From Peromyscus leucopus (Eukaryota > Chordata > Mammalia > Rodentia > Cricetidae), in NCBI RefSeq assembly GCF_004664715.2, contig NC_051073.1, forward strand, positions 63,416,379-63,480,378: a DNA stretch of 64,000 nucleotides, given 5' to 3'. The stretch's first letter is position 1, and each line of letters begins with the position of its first letter. A model generated the notes under the pieces. The model was not told the origin of the DNA, made no database searches, and worked only from the letters and a program-made list of their open reading frames with translations. Shown here piece after piece: positions 24,226 through 36,057 of this stretch. Position numbers and translations under genes: made by a program.

Positions 24226-24769
24226 AATGCAGGTAGCCACTGTTTTAAGGAGACTTCACATGCAGGGTTCTTTTAGGCGGAGTTTTCCTGTCTCAGCAGC
24301 TGTTCCCCAAAAACCTACTATGAGGTACCAAGGACACAGCAGTCACACAAGCGTGTCAGGAGGACAGAAGCAAACAAACTCCCACTGAAGGACATCCCAC
24401 TAGGAGGCTAGTCTTCAAAAACTGTTGGTCACGAAAAACAATGAAAGGCTGAGAACTGACCTCCAGAACTAGGTGATTATGCTGCCACGTACCACTTATT
24501 TTTAGGAGCCACACATTCAAGTATCCTGAAACAGTCATAGCTACAGTTTACTCCAGGTACAAGGAAAAAGAGGAAGGGGAAGAAATAAAATATTATATTT
24601 TGACAATGGCAAAATATTTGCAATATATGAATCTAGGTGAGGCATATGGGAGTTTATCTTAATATTCTTGAACTTCATGACAGGCTTTCCTTTTTATGGT
24701 TTTTTTTTTTCCCCAACACAAGTAGAGGAAGGGAAAACAAGGAAAATGTATATAATATATATAAGGAAG

Positions 24770-25140
24770 CAGAGCTGAAGTGTAACTCAGTGGTAAAGAA
24801 CTTGCCTGCCAGTCACAGCCCTGTATTGGATCTCCAAAGTGAGAAAAAGAGCAAAGTGTGACCCTAGATTTAGCACAAGGAAGTTTATCTCAGTATTTCT
24901 GCATTTTTTTCCCATAGTCTTTCCCTGTGGTGATACATTGTTTGTAATCTAAGAAATAAAGCCTGTCTGAAGATCAGAGGACAGAGCCAGCCACAGAGTG
25001 AGCCATAGAGGTTCAGGCAGTGGTGGCACACACCTTTAATCCTAGCACTCAGGAGGCAGAGGCAGAGATCTGTCTGGATTTCTATGAATTCAAGGCCACA
25101 CTGGGCTTATAAGACCAATTAGGATTCGTGCAGTATTTCC
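24770..25140 (+). repeat. ID-like fragment and LTR-like/B1 composite
   Basis: 24,770-24,850 has AACTCAGTGGTAAAGAACTT. From 24,930, TGTGGTGATACATTGTTTGT and AAATAAAGCCTGTCTGAAGA lead into a B1-like part, related to the repeat at 6.23-6.70 kb. Confidence 0.55.
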
Positions 25141-25387
25141 TTTTCAAAATAAAAGGTTTTATTTAAAAAATTCTCTACAGTTTCCTGCACAGATCAGCCC
25201 TCATATGAGATCACCCCTGGAGTTCCTTCTCCATCTCAACTTGTTGAATCCTAACATGTGCTGCATAATGCATGTTCGTGTGCTATATAACATGTGTACA
25301 TAGCATTGCCATACAATGCATGCTGTATTTTTACAACTCCATTGAGGCGTAATTGATACACATTAAAACACATTAAACTGTACAATC

Positions 25388-25543
25388 GGGGTGGAAGATG
25401 GCTCAGTAATTAAGGTAGGCTGCTCTTGCATAGGACCCCAGTTCAGGGCCCAGGACCCATATTAGACAGTAACAACTGTGGGGAACTCCAGCTCCAGAGG
25501 GATCATCCTGTGCTTCTGACCTCTTTCACACTACACTCACATG

Positions 25544-25591
<48 letters not shown>

Positions 25592-25775
25592 ATTAAAATA
25601 ATAAAAATAAATTTAAAAATTAAAATGCAATTTAAAAACTAAGGCTAGGTGTGGTGCATCCCTTTAATCCCAGCACTTGGGAGGCTAAGGTTGGCGATAG
25701 GCAATCTCTTGAGTTTGAGTTCCAGGACAGCCAGGACTATATAGAAAGACTTTGTCTCAAAAAAAAAAAAAAATA
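25388..25775 (+). repeat. B2 with (AC)n tail, then B1
   Basis: The B2 is diverged; its tail holds about 23 AC units (25,543-25,589). The B1 (25,642-25,775) ends in a pure A run and a GATG/ACAG run. Confidence 0.8.
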
Positions 25776-26249
25776 GATGGATGGGTGGATGATAGACAGA
25801 CAGACAGATTATGGGTCCCACAGATCTACCTTAATACCTACTGAGCCTTCATAAATCTTCCATTAAGCTCTATCTCTTAAAGGTCCCACCATCACACCAC
25901 ACAATAAGGACCAAACAGACCCAAGCTATACAGAATACAACTTATTGGAAGACTTGGTGACAGAAGTATGGTCATAAGCAGGATCAAAACCAGTTAGCTC
26001 CTGCAATTTGGGTCAAAGAGGGGTGTTTATTTATGGGTCAGGGCAAAAATGGCTATTGTGACTGGAATGTACCTGCTTTATCGTAAGATAATACTAAAGA
26101 GTCCAGAACATCCCTGGATCGGGGGTCCTGTGGTAAAGCCCTACATGTAGTGATTTTATCCATTTATGGTTTTCTGGGAAATAATGCAAAAAAAAAAAAA
26201 TTAGCTATGGTTACTTAGAAGCAACCATGACGGCTACAACTCACGACTG

Positions 26250-27250
26250 TTGTCCTGTTACTCCATATCCTTATCATCTCAAGTGCAAAAATGCGTTCAT
26301 TGCGCTCCACAGCCAACATCATTCAAAAGTCCAAAGTCTCATCTGGAACTCAAGGCAACCACTTCAGTTTGTGATTCCTTGTGAAACAATAAGCCAGTTA
26401 CAGACCTCCACGATAAAATGGTGTTTCGGGGCTAGAACAGATATTCCTATCCAAGAGAAGGCTAGAGATAAGTAGAAAGAACAACCAGTCCAAAGCCAGC
26501 CGAAACCCAGCTTCCTTTCCCTAACCGAAGAAACCCAGGCCTGGCACCGTTCACATTTTGCTGAGGAGTGAGTCCCCAGGACTGCTGCTTGTCACCTGGG
26601 GCCGGTTTTCTAGGCTGCCCGAAGCTCTGCCTGGCATGCACTTCCCACTGCTGATAGCTGTCCCTTTCTTTCTGGGGCCTCAGCTGCTGCTCAGCATGCC
26701 TGACTGCACAGAAACGGGCTCTCTGAAGAAGTGCCTACTCTGTGAGAGACTTCTGCCTTGCCTTCTAAGCTTTCCTTTGAAATCTGGGTAGAAGCCACCA
26801 TGACCTCTTAACACTTGCTTTCTGCATGCTGCATAGTCAGCACATAGACACCAAAGGACAAGCTGTACCCAGGCCCATGTGACTCACGCTGCAGCCACGA
26901 AGTGCTGGCCAGTCTGACACAGGGAAATGAGCCTGAGGTGCCTCCTTCCCAAGGCACTTGCTGAAATCATTCTGTTCTGCAAGTCTCCTGGGCCTGTGAT
27001 GGGAGAAGAACCTCATTTCTGAGCAACACTACAAGCCTTTTCCAACTGTCCCAGTGCTAAGCCGAATTACTCTTGGCACACAGCTTCCTGGATGCATCCT
27101 TCTGTGTGTGTGACCTCTGCTTGCTCCTCTGGCTGCAGATCTTCCAGATCTTCTTCCTTTGATCCCTTTGCTCCCTAGCATCACTGTAAATCTGGGTAAA
27201 AATAACCAATAATACCTGTTTCTCAGCCTGGATACTTTGTTGTTTTTAAA
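26250..27250. other. Old retroelement-like sequence
   Basis: AAAGTCCAAAGTCTCATCTG and neighbouring phrases recur as part of an old interspersed element in mammals, but I cannot name it. No coding signal. Confidence 0.3.
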
Positions 27251-27287
27251 ATCCCTTCTATCAGGAGCTGGATAGCTCAGTGATTGT

Positions 27288-27437
27288 TTTAGTTACTGTT
27301 ATTTTTCTTTCTGGTTTTTTGAGTCAAGGTTTCTCTGGGTAGCCCTGGTTGTCCTGAAACTTGCTCTGTAGTCCAGGCTGGCCTTGATCTCAGAGATCCA
27401 CTTGCCTCTGCCTCCCATGTGCCATCACTGCCTGCTG
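27288..27437 (-). repeat. B1 SINE
   Basis: TTTTTTGAGTCAAGGTTTCT to TGCCATCACTGCCTGC; CTGAAACTTGCTCTGTAG in the middle. Confidence 0.8.
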
Positions 27438-27439
27438 AG

Positions 27440-27900
27440 AGTAAGCCTTTTAAAAACACATTTCTTTTTTGATGTTGTAGGGATACCGTAAGATGGATTC
27501 TGGGAGAAATTTCCTGTAGTAATGATGCCCACTTGCAGAGGGGATTACTGAGGTAGAGACCCAAACAACCTACCCACAGGACAAAGTAAATTTCTAGACT
27601 TTGAAGGGAAGAGCTCTCTGAGTTCAGCAGATTAGTGAAGGTACTAGATAGGATACAAGATGGTAGTTTAGGAAGCAAATCCTCTTTTACTCCTTTGAAG
27701 TGGCTGGTACATACGAAGCAGCCCAGAGATAGTACTGGGCAGTATATAAAACATGGAGCCCCTCTACAAGGGCACTGTCCATGATCTAACATGGGCAAGC
27801 TCACACCTTCATATCAGTTTTCAGTATTTTAGTCCAGTCTGCATTACAATAATGAACTATCTGAGACTGACTAATTTATAAAGAAGCTTTTTAGTTCACA
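27440..27900. other. Unique interval
   Basis: No repeat named, except that 27,836-27,910 (GAGACTGACTAATTTATAAA) resembles an old MaLR/LTR motif. No exon seen. Confidence 0.3.
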
Positions 27901-27937
27901 GTTTAGAAGCTCAAAGGCCCCTTTTTCTTGTTGATAT

Positions 27938-27940
27938 TTA

Positions 27941-27992
<52 letters not shown>

Positions 27993-28105
27993 AGAGAGAG
28001 AGATCATATGGAAACTAGAGGGGGCTGTTGGAACCCTCAGAGCTGGAGTTACAGATTGCATAGCAAGTGTTTTCATCACGGAGTCACCTCTCCAGACCTG
28101 ATGAT
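27938..28105 (-). repeat. B2-like SINE with long (TG)n
   Basis: About 23 TG units then GAGAGAGAGATCATATGG and GGAGTTACAGATTGCATAGC; the head is diverged. Confidence 0.75.
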
Positions 28106-28307
28106 GGCCGCCGTTTTACTAGCAGAGCCCTGAGGTGGTCTAGGGATAGGGTATATCCCATTTAAAAATCACTGCTCTAGCAAGAACTCTTGGAGGTTGA
28201 TGTTGTTATGAAAAACCACCTTCCTTAGAGTGAGCATTCACATAACACCTGCATGCCAAGAGCACTTTACAACTATTAAACTCTTAGTGTTCACAACCTT
28301 TTGACCT

Positions 28308-28955
28308 ATGCACACCTTTAATCCCAGCATTGAGGAGGCAGAGGCAGCTGGACCTCTGAGTCAAGGTGAGTTTGGTGTACACAGTGAGTTCTAGGATAGC
28401 CAGGGCTACATAGAGAGATCTTGTCTCATAATAAACAAACAAGCAAATGGAAAAAAATAAAATACAATCAGATGGCATCAGAAAACACTACTAGTAAGCA
28501 AATACTGATACACATAAGAAAAAAATCAATAAATCTAAAAATAATTTTTAAAAAAGAAATGATGAAGCTGGGCAGTGGTGGCACACACCTTTAATCCCAG
28601 CACTCGGGAGGCAGAGGCAGGCGGATCTCTGTGAGTTCGAGGCCAGCCTGGTCTCCAAAGCGAGTTCCAGAAAAGGCACAAAGCTACGCGGAGAAACCCT
28701 GTCTCGAAAAACCAAAAAAAAAAAAAAAAAGAAAAAAGAAAAAAAGAAAAGAAAGAAAGAAAAAAAGAAATGATGAATTATTTTGGGAGGGGAAGTGGTG
28801 GTTCGTACCTTTAATTCTAGCACTCGGGAGGCAGAGGCAGGCAGATAGATTTCTGTGAATTTGAGGCCAGCCTGGTCTATAGACTGAGTTCTAGGACAGG
28901 CAGGGCTACACAGAGAAACCCTGTCTTAAAAAACTAAAACAAACAAAAAAGAAGT
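28308..28955 (+). repeat. Three B1 SINEs in a row
   Basis: 28,308-28,440 is old. 28,566-28,730 is near consensus (AAGCTACGCGGAGAAACCCT) with an A/G tail to 28,770. 28,787-28,955 is intermediate. GAAATGATGAA stands before the second and again before the third, a likely target-site duplication of the second copy. Confidence 0.9.
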
Positions 28956-28959
28956 TACC

Positions 28960-29470
28960 TAATAATAATCTTTAAATACATGAATGTGTCACATTGGATA
29001 GGACAGAGACTTATTCTGTGAAAGTCCAGGCAACAAAAGTGATTACTTATTAGAAGACAAGAGACAGGTTCTAACTGAATATAAGAAAGTCTTTCAGGAA
29101 TTATCTGCACAGGAACTGGGCACCTCAGGAGCCACTGTATTTTGGTAATACAAGGCATTCCAGAATAGATTCTCACTAGCAATAGCACTGTAATACAGAG
29201 AGAGGTCAGCTTTACATGGAGAAACACCTTCTGCCTAGTTCAGAGACTCACAAGCCAACATCTGTGGTGATACAGAGTTACCAAGTAACCTTTATATCTA
29301 AAAGATTATAATAGATGTACTCCTTTTAAAGCTCTTTTTTATCAAAATTCTGAGAAGGTTCATGCTGCTCTCTGTTCTAATCTGTTCAGATAACTTATTC
29401 CTGAATGTTATCTACCATGCTAGCTCCTTCCCACAACTGCGCATAATTTATAAATTCAAAAAGCAACGTT
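28960..29470. other. Unique interval
   Basis: AT-rich, with no repeat or exon recognised over about 500 bp. Confidence 0.45.
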
Positions 29471-29481
29471 TGCTTCTTTTT

Positions 29482-29675
29482 TGAGACAGGGTCTCACATG
29501 TAGTCCACACTGGCCTAGAACTCACTATGTTGCCCAGGCTAGCCTTAAACTCATAGCAATCCTCCTGCCTCAGTCTTTTGGGTGCAGGGATTATAGGTGC
29601 AAGCTACCATGTCTATCAAGAGGAAAAGCAGTTGAGTGCTCTTAACCACTGAGCCATCTCACCAGCCCCAAGTAT
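29482..29675 (-). repeat. B1-like fragment plus B2 head
   Basis: TTTGAGACAGGGTCTCACAT to TAGGTGCAAGCTACCATG, then the head CTTAACCACTGAGCCATCTC, which appears truncated by another event. Confidence 0.65.
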
Positions 29676-29679
29676 TTTC

Positions 29680-30550
29680 TTCTGTGTTCCATATAACCTT
29701 TTATTTTGAAAGGCACAGGTGAACAGCACATAGGAGTATAGCTTACTGGATCCCCCAAAATGATATGAACTTGGGAATTCTGTCTCTATAGTCTGAGTTC
29801 TCAGTCACAACAACACACTGATTTGCAGACCTACAGTGTCAAGAAGGATTTAACTTCACTTTTCATAAACACTGGGCTCTCTTCCCACTAAGCCGATCAT
29901 TAGCAGAGTACTCAGGATCCCAGTTAAATTGAGATTTAATTCTAGGTCCCCCCATCTCCTTAACTCCAGGAGGCTGGGAGTTTCTTCTGTGATTAAGAAA
30001 AGTTGCAATAAAAATTCCCAAGTCATGGTAAAGATCAAATAAGAAATCAGACTATTATTTTACATTAAATTAAATCCCAATTCTCCTGGATATTTGTTGT
30101 TTGCCTTTCCAAAGATTCAATCTCCCTGACCTAAAAGAACCTCCTTTTCATTTGGAGGGTCATTTGCTCAGTGTGCCTTCTCCCTCGCCTTGGCAATCAA
30201 TCAGCAAGCAATCCTCCTCAGCTACAACTTGGAGGGGGCAGCGGTGCATGACCTAAACAGTCCAAGCAGGAGAAATCTGGGGACGGTACAGATGGAAACA
30301 CCTGGACAAAAATGATCACTTATAGTTTCCTGTACTTGAACCTGGGGGTGTGACTTTAGGGACCACTCTGGGACCAGCTCAGTGGCCATCTTGTAACTAG
30401 GAGGAAAGACTAGGAAGTCAGCATAGATAAGGTGGACCTGATGGTGAGGAGTCAGACCCAAACCATTCAGTCACATCGACCAACACATTCTCCTTTGGCC
30501 CAAGTCAGCTAAGATCAATTTGTTTGTTTAGCACTTGGGACAAAAAACTC
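29680..30550. other. Unique interval
   Basis: 870 bp without SINEs. No frame longer than about 80 codons and no splice-bounded candidate. Part may be an old LTR. Confidence 0.4.
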
Positions 30551-30555
30551 TTAAT

Positions 30556-30718
30556 AAAGCCGATGGTGGTGGTGCACGCCTTTAATCCCAGCACTTGGGA
30601 GGCAGAGGCAGGTGGATCTCTATGAGTTCAAGGCCAGCCTGGTCTACAGAGCTAGTTCAGGACAGACTCCAAAGCTACAGAGAAACCCTGTCTTGAAAAA
30701 CAAAACAAAACAAAACCC
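30556..30718 (+). repeat. B1 SINE
   Basis: GATGGTGGTGGTGCACGCCT head, AAAAC-unit tail. Confidence 0.92.
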
Positions 30719-30989
30719 TCATAATCAAAATTAAAACATGAATCAATCATAACTCATAAAGCAGTGTCTAGTAATGACCTCTAGTGCTCAGGAAGCTTTC
30801 AATACTTAGTTACTTCAACCTAATTTGTGAGTTGAAGTAAGAGTGTAAGAGTGAGGAAGGAAAGACGCTGCAGACAGAACACAGAACTCTCTCATTAGCT
30901 CTGTGAAGGTGGGCAAACATTTCCTCTTTCCCTCTTAATGCTTTAGCCTTCAGAAAAGGTCTTCCAACAGCTGTAATGAAAAAGCTAAG

Positions 30990-31160
30990 GCCGGGCGGTG
31001 GTGGCGCACGCCTTTAATCCCAGCACTCGGGAGGCAGAGCCAGGCGGATCTCTGTGAGTTCGAGGCCAGCCTGGGCTACCAAGTGAGTTCCAGGAAAGGC
31101 GTAAAGCTACACAGAGAAACCCTGTCTCGAAAAACCAAAAAAAAAAAAAAAAAGAAAAAG
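30990..31160 (+). repeat. B1 SINE, young
   Basis: Near consensus (GGCCGGGCGGTGGTGGCGCA, CTGGGCTACCAAGTGAGTTC). AAAAGCTAA lies before and AAAAAGCTAAA after: short target-site duplication. Confidence 0.95.
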
Positions 31161-31580
31161 CTAAAGGGGCCACTGTGGACCGGAGCCTCTGTAAGGCCTC
31201 ACCTTTAACACCTCTGCCTACTCAGTCTATCACCTTCTTAATCACAGATTCTCATTTCCAGCACACCTTCTAACTGAGCCCAGTGTCACCTCCTTCCCAG
31301 CACCACCAGCCTGATTGATCAGTGTCTCCCAAGAGCTCTCCAGACACACAGTGCCACATCTGCTATCTCTGCTCAGACTCAAGACCCAGCAAGCAACGTT
31401 CTTTTCTGCTGACTCACCTCCCAGCACACACTGACCGCCTTGTTCTTCAGTGTCCCAACACACGCCTGCTTGGACACATCGACTCAGCTAGAGATGTGGA
31501 AATGGGGGGGGGGTGCAGCAGGGAGGAGATATCAAGGAAGGAACCAGCCAAGAGTTTTTTCTTTAATTTAAAAACCATAG

Positions 31581-31748
31581 GCCAGGCAGTGGTGGCTCAC
31601 GCCTTTAATCCCAGCACTCGGGAGGCAGAGGCAGGTGGATCTCTATGAGTTCGAGGCCAGCCTGGGCTACAGAGTGAGGTCCGGGAAAGGCGCAAAGCTA
31701 CACAGAGAAACTCTGTCTCAAAAAACAAAATCAAAAGCAAAAAAACCG
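31581..31748 (+). repeat. B1 SINE
   Basis: AGGCCAGGCAGTGGTGGCTC head; AAAACCATA before and AAAAACCGTA after suggest the duplication. Confidence 0.92.
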
Positions 31749-31759
31749 TATTTGTAGTT

Positions 31760-31960
31760 TTTTTTTTTAACAATGTGTGCGTGTGTGTGCGCACACATGA
31801 ATGCGTATGAGCATGTTGTTGGTGTCCATGTGCCATAGCATATGTGTGGTCGGAGGAGAATTTGCAGGAGCTGGTTCTCTCTTCCACATGTGGGTTCTAC
31901 AGACAGTAATCAGGTCATCAGGTTTGGTGACAATGCCTTTATCCATTGAACTTGCACTAT
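31760..31960 (-). repeat. B3 SINE
   Basis: (GT)n/(CG) mix, then GGAGGAGAATTTGCAGGAGC and TGACAATGCCTTTATCCATT. Confidence 0.7.
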
Positions 31961-32029
31961 CAAGTACTTTTTCAATATGAATGTCCGGAAGGAGACAAAA
32001 CCTTAGTTCAGGCACGCACATGCTTGTGT

Positions 32030-32740
32030 CTTAAAGATGAAAGGCCCCTGTAAGTACAGTTTTAAGGACTCTCACCCAAACCCTGCTATTACACTTATTA
32101 CTATTACATTTAGCAAGCACCTCGGGGCAGAAAAGAAAGTGGTTCCAAAAGTATGTGACAGCCTAAACAGTACGACATTGAAGCTACATAGACCTTCCCA
32201 AATTTCAACAAATTCAAGTTTAACTGATTGTCATAGGCAACTATCTGAAAAAAGGAGGCGAACTTTTCCTTTGCAGTGTTCAGACCTCTGCCATCAGAGT
32301 GAATGAGCTTATTCTCTAAGTGGGACCTTCACCTGTGTCTGCCATGCTGACGTCAAAGCTCTGTGAACTGCAAGGAGTGAATCTACCGCTCGGGGCATCC
32401 CTTGATCAGGTCCCCTCTCTGCACTCAGCTCTGTCAGCAGTGGTACTCTTCTGCAAAGCCTTCGAAGTTTAAGGGAAGAGAGGGCCAGCCCAAGATGAGG
32501 GAGGGCTTCATGTAAGAACCAGATCTCCTAGACTGGGGGTAAACACACTTCTTGGCAGGCCCAAGATGTCCCACTGCCTGCTCTTGTGAGTTTTAATGCA
32601 GCACAGCCAAGCTCATCCACGCATTATTATTCATGGCTGCTCTGTGCTACAACAGAGGTGAATATTTACAAGAAAAACTGTGTGACCTGCAAATCCAAAA
32701 CGTTTACTGACACATTATACAAGTTTGACAACTCAGGTTT
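32030..32740. other. SINE-free unique block with a CRE palindrome
   Basis: About 700 bp without interspersed repeats. It holds a perfect TGACGTCA at 32,348-32,355. It might be regulatory sequence in the long first intron of Pcyt1a; no test is possible from sequence alone. Confidence 0.35.
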
Positions 32741-32759
32741 ATAGATGAAGACAGAACTG

Positions 32760-32938
32760 GTTTTTGTTTTGTTTTGTTTTGTTTTGTTTTGTTTTGTTTT
32801 GTTTTGAGACAGGGTCTCTCCATGTAGCCTGGCTCCTGGAACTCCATATAAAGCCAGGCTGGACTTGAACTCACAATGATCCTCTTGCCTCAGTCTCTGT
32901 GTGCTGGGATTAAAGACATGCACCATGATGCCCAGCTT
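32760..32938 (-). repeat. B1 SINE with (GTTTT)n tail
   Basis: Ten GTTTT units (A-tail changed to AAAAC repeats), then GAGACAGGGTCTCTCCATGT. Confidence 0.88.
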
Positions 32939-33048
32939 CCGAGTCATTTTTAACAAATCATCTGTTGACAAACTTCTTTACCTAGAACTATACAATCTAG
33001 GTTAGAAGACAGTACCAGGAATGGGACTGTTTCAATAAATTATACTAT

Positions 33049-33405
33049 AGGGCTGGTACGGTGGCTAAGTGGGCAAAGACAATGCCAAGTCTGAGCATCT
33101 GAGTTGATACTGGAATCCACATAAAGTAGAAGAAGAAAACTAACTCCACAGAGTTGTTCTCTGACCTCCACACCTCTATTGTGACATAGGTATACACACA
33201 TACACTAATAAATAAGTAACATTTTTTTAAAAAGAATGTACTGCTAAGGCTGGGTATTGGTGGTGCACACCTTTAATTCCAGCTCTCAGGAGGCAGAGCC
33301 AGGCGGATCTCTGTGAGTTCAAGGCCAGCCTGGTCTACAGAGAGAGATCCAGGACAGGCACCAAAACTACACAGAGAAACCCTGTCTCGGAAAAAAAAAT
33401 TATTA
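33049..33405 (+). repeat. B3 then B1
   Basis: 33,049-33,240 is a B3 (GGGCTGGTACGGTGGCTAAG). 33,247-33,405 is a B1 with CAGGACAGGCACCAAAACTA, a body variant shared with the copy at 3.1 kb. Confidence 0.82.
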
Positions 33406-33445
33406 TAGCAATAAGATGTATAGATAAACATTTGCAATAAAAATA

Positions 33446-33635
33446 AAAAGTGCTGGAGAGGTGGCTCTCTTTTAAGAATGTGTACCCCTCTTGGTTTCCA
33501 GCATTCAAGTCTGGCAGCTCACACTTGTAAGTCCAGTTCCAGGGGATCTGACGCCCTCTTTCGGCTTCAATGGGTACTTGCACTCATGTGCACAAACTCC
33601 TCCTAAATACACATATAAACATAATTTAAAAAATA
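33446..33635 (+). repeat. B2 SINE
   Basis: GTGCTGGAGAGGTGGCTCTC head; ATAAACATAATTTAAAAAAT tail merges into the target site of the next insertion. Confidence 0.8.
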
Positions 33636-33645
33636 GGAGTTTGAG

Positions 33646-34012
33646 GGCGGCGGCGGCAGCAGCAGCAGCGGCGGCGGCACACGCCTTTAATCCCAGCACT
33701 CGGGAGGCAGAGGCAGGCGAATCTCTGTGAGTTCGAGGCCAGCCTGGTCTCCAAAGCGAGTTCCAGGAAAGGCGCAAAGCTACACAGAGAAACCCTGTCT
33801 CAGAAAAAAAAAAAAAAAAAGAACCACAAGTCTACTTTATGTGCCGGGCGGTGGTGGCGCACGCCTTTAATCCCAGCACTCGGGAGGCAGAGCCAGGCGG
33901 ATCTCTGTGAGTTCGAGGCCAGCCTGGGCTACCAAGTGAGTCCCAGGAAAGGCGCAAAGCTACACAGAGAAACCCTGTCTCGAAAAAAACAAAAAAACAA
34001 AAAAACAAAAAA
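33646..34012 (+). repeat. Two B1 SINEs within one target-site duplication
   Basis: B1 copies at 33,646-33,820 and 33,843-34,012 are separated by GAACCACAAGTCTACTTTAT. AAAAAATAGGAGTTTGAG occurs just before (33,628-33,645) and just after (34,013-34,030). The pair splits the head of a B2. The first copy's head is expanded to (GGC)4(AGC)4(GGC)3. Confidence 0.88.
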
Positions 34013-34017
34013 AAAAA

Positions 34018-34245
34018 ATAGGAGTTTGAGAGATGGCTCAGCAGGTAAGAGCACTGGCTGCTCTTCCAGAGGACTTGGGTTCAATTCCTAGTGCCCACAT
34101 GGCAGCTCACAACTGTCTGCAATTCTCATTCTAAGAGATCAAATGCTCTTCTCTGGCCTTCTAGGACTCAAACACACATCTCATACCCAAACACATATGC
34201 AGGAAAAGTACTGATATACATTGTGTAATTTAAAAAAAAAATCCT
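34018..34245 (+). repeat. B2 SINE interrupted at its head
   Basis: GGAGTTTGAGAGATGGCTCA is the 5' end; the two B1s landed after its first bases. A run of A follows. Confidence 0.88.
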
Positions 34246-34365
34246 TTTTTCAAAAAAACATATAAATTTCTGTAGTACAAACTTTAAAATATTTTATTAA
34301 ATGTATTGCAGTATAACAATTTTTTATAATTCTATGTATTTTAATTTTGTATAAGAAAATTATTC

Positions 34366-34665
34366 TGCTGGTATGGTGCAGGCTTTTAATGCCATCATTT
34401 AGGAGGTAGGTGCAGGTGGATTTCCATGAGCTTGAGGTCAGCCTGGTCTATGTAGTAAGTTCCAGAACACCCAGGGCTACACACTGTGACTCAGTCTCAA
34501 AAACACAAAAAAAAGAAAATTACTCTAAGCTTGGTATAGTGGTTTACATCTGTGGTATCAGCATTTGGGAGGTAGAAACAGGAGGATCAGGAGTTCAAGG
34601 TCATCCTCAGTTACAAAGCAAGGTGAAGACAAGCCTAGGCTATAGAAAACCCTGCCTCAAAAAAG
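34366..34665 (+). repeat. Two old B1-like SINEs
   Basis: TGCTGGTATGGTGCAGGCTT and AAGCTTGGTATAGTGGTTTA mark the two heads; both are heavily mutated. Confidence 0.7.
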
Positions 34666-34699
34666 GTAAAAATTGCCGTGAAAATGGACTACAAGAGGC

Positions 34700-35200
34700 T
34701 TCATCATACCACAAAGAAAGATCCCTGTTCTGAGACCAAAGGAAGCAAACACAGTCACATATAAGGTAGATCTCAAAACCCAACCCTGTCCACCCCTTTC
34801 TTCAGAATCATACATTCATGTTCTCAAGTGCAGAGCAAAAACCATGTCACTATTTTTAGCAGCCCTCATGTTAAAAGCAGTTTGTAAACAACTGTGGATG
34901 TGATGTAACAGTCTTGTAGATCTGAGGGCTCCCCTAGTTCACTGGCAGTCATCCTAGTTCAAACACAGAAAGCCCCATACTAATATAATTTCCAACGTGT
35001 GGTTACAACAGCATTAACCAGAGAGAGAGAGACCCTGCTATATATACCTACCTACAAATCGTTTTTCAAAACATATAATACAGATAATTCAATTATTTAG
35101 GAGCTCTAAATCTAAATAAGTATAAGAAGTAATCCTTCCCATAATTAGTGAGTCGGTGTTAACTTCAGAATCCAACATTCCACCTATAGAGGAGGTCTCC
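34700..35200. other. Unique interval
   Basis: No repeat or exon recognised. AT-rich with a short AGAGAGAGAGA run near 35,020. Confidence 0.45.
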
Positions 35201-35211
35201 ATATCGAACAG

Positions 35212-35790
35212 TGGTGGCCTTTAATCCCAGCACTCAAGAGGCAGAGGCAGGTGGGTCTCTGAGTTCAAGGCTAGCCTGGTCCACAGAGCTAGTTCCAGGA
35301 CGGCCAGGGCTACACAGAGAAACCCATCTCAAAGAAAACAAAACAAAACAAACAAAAAAGAGGAAGTCCCCAAGAAAAAAGAAACCCTCCATGTTTATAC
35401 AAGGAGAAATCATAAACTGAGGGGGAAACAAAGCTCATGCTCTCTCAATCAAGTCATCATACTGGTTTTCACTAAGGCTGGCCTCAAACTCTCTATGCAT
35501 CCGAGGCTGACCTTGAACTTCCGATCCTCCTGCCTCCACCTCCCAGGTGTTCAGAGTGCAGTCCTGCACCATCATGCCTAGCTATTTTGCTGGTTTGTTT
35601 TGAAGGAAATTTGCAAATCAGCCTAAGTTTTAAAAAGCAAATCAAAATAGATGAAAAGCCAGGCTAAGGTGGCCCACACCTCTAATCCCAGCACTTGGGA
35701 GCCAGAGGCAGGTGGAGCTCTACAGGTTCAAGGTCACCCTGATTTACAGATCCAGTTTGAAGACAGCCAGGGTTATACAGAGAAACCCTT
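35212..35790. repeat. Three B1-type SINEs
   Basis: 35,212-35,355 (+, headless), 35,464-35,585 (-, old: ACTAAGGCTGGCCTCAAACT) and 35,657-35,790 (+, GCCAGGCTAAGGTGGCCCAC). Confidence 0.75.
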
Positions 35791-35794
35791 GCTG

Positions 35795-36057
35795 TACACT
35801 GTGAAAATGTGTTGCTCTCATTGTTAATAAAAAGCTAACTGGCCGCTAGCTAGGCAGGATTTGGGGGACAGGTAGAATGCTGGGAAGAAGAAGGATGGGG
35901 TCATAGGAGTCAGCAAGACAAGGAGAGGTGCTGTGGGATGTCTTTCTGTACCTGTGAATATGTGTTAACAAAGAAGCTGCTCTGGCCTATGGTGAGTCAG
36001 GTTATAGCCAGGCAGGAAATTCAGGAGAGACAGGAAGGAGAACGGCAGAGGTTACCC
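35795..36057 (+). mobile_element. LTR-like rodent repeat, two overlapping pieces
   Basis: TGTGAAAATGTGTTGCTCTC with TAATAAAAAGCTAACTGGCC, then again TGTGAATATGTGTTAACAAA with AAGCTGCTCTGGCCTATGG. Two related copies stand head to tail; the second is cut off by the gap. Confidence 0.5.

Noticed and set aside
27942..28133. Frames opening with alternating Cys-Val runs here and at 16.0, 41.9, 44.1 and 50.9 kb
   Set aside because: Translation of (GT)n or (CA)n microsatellites.
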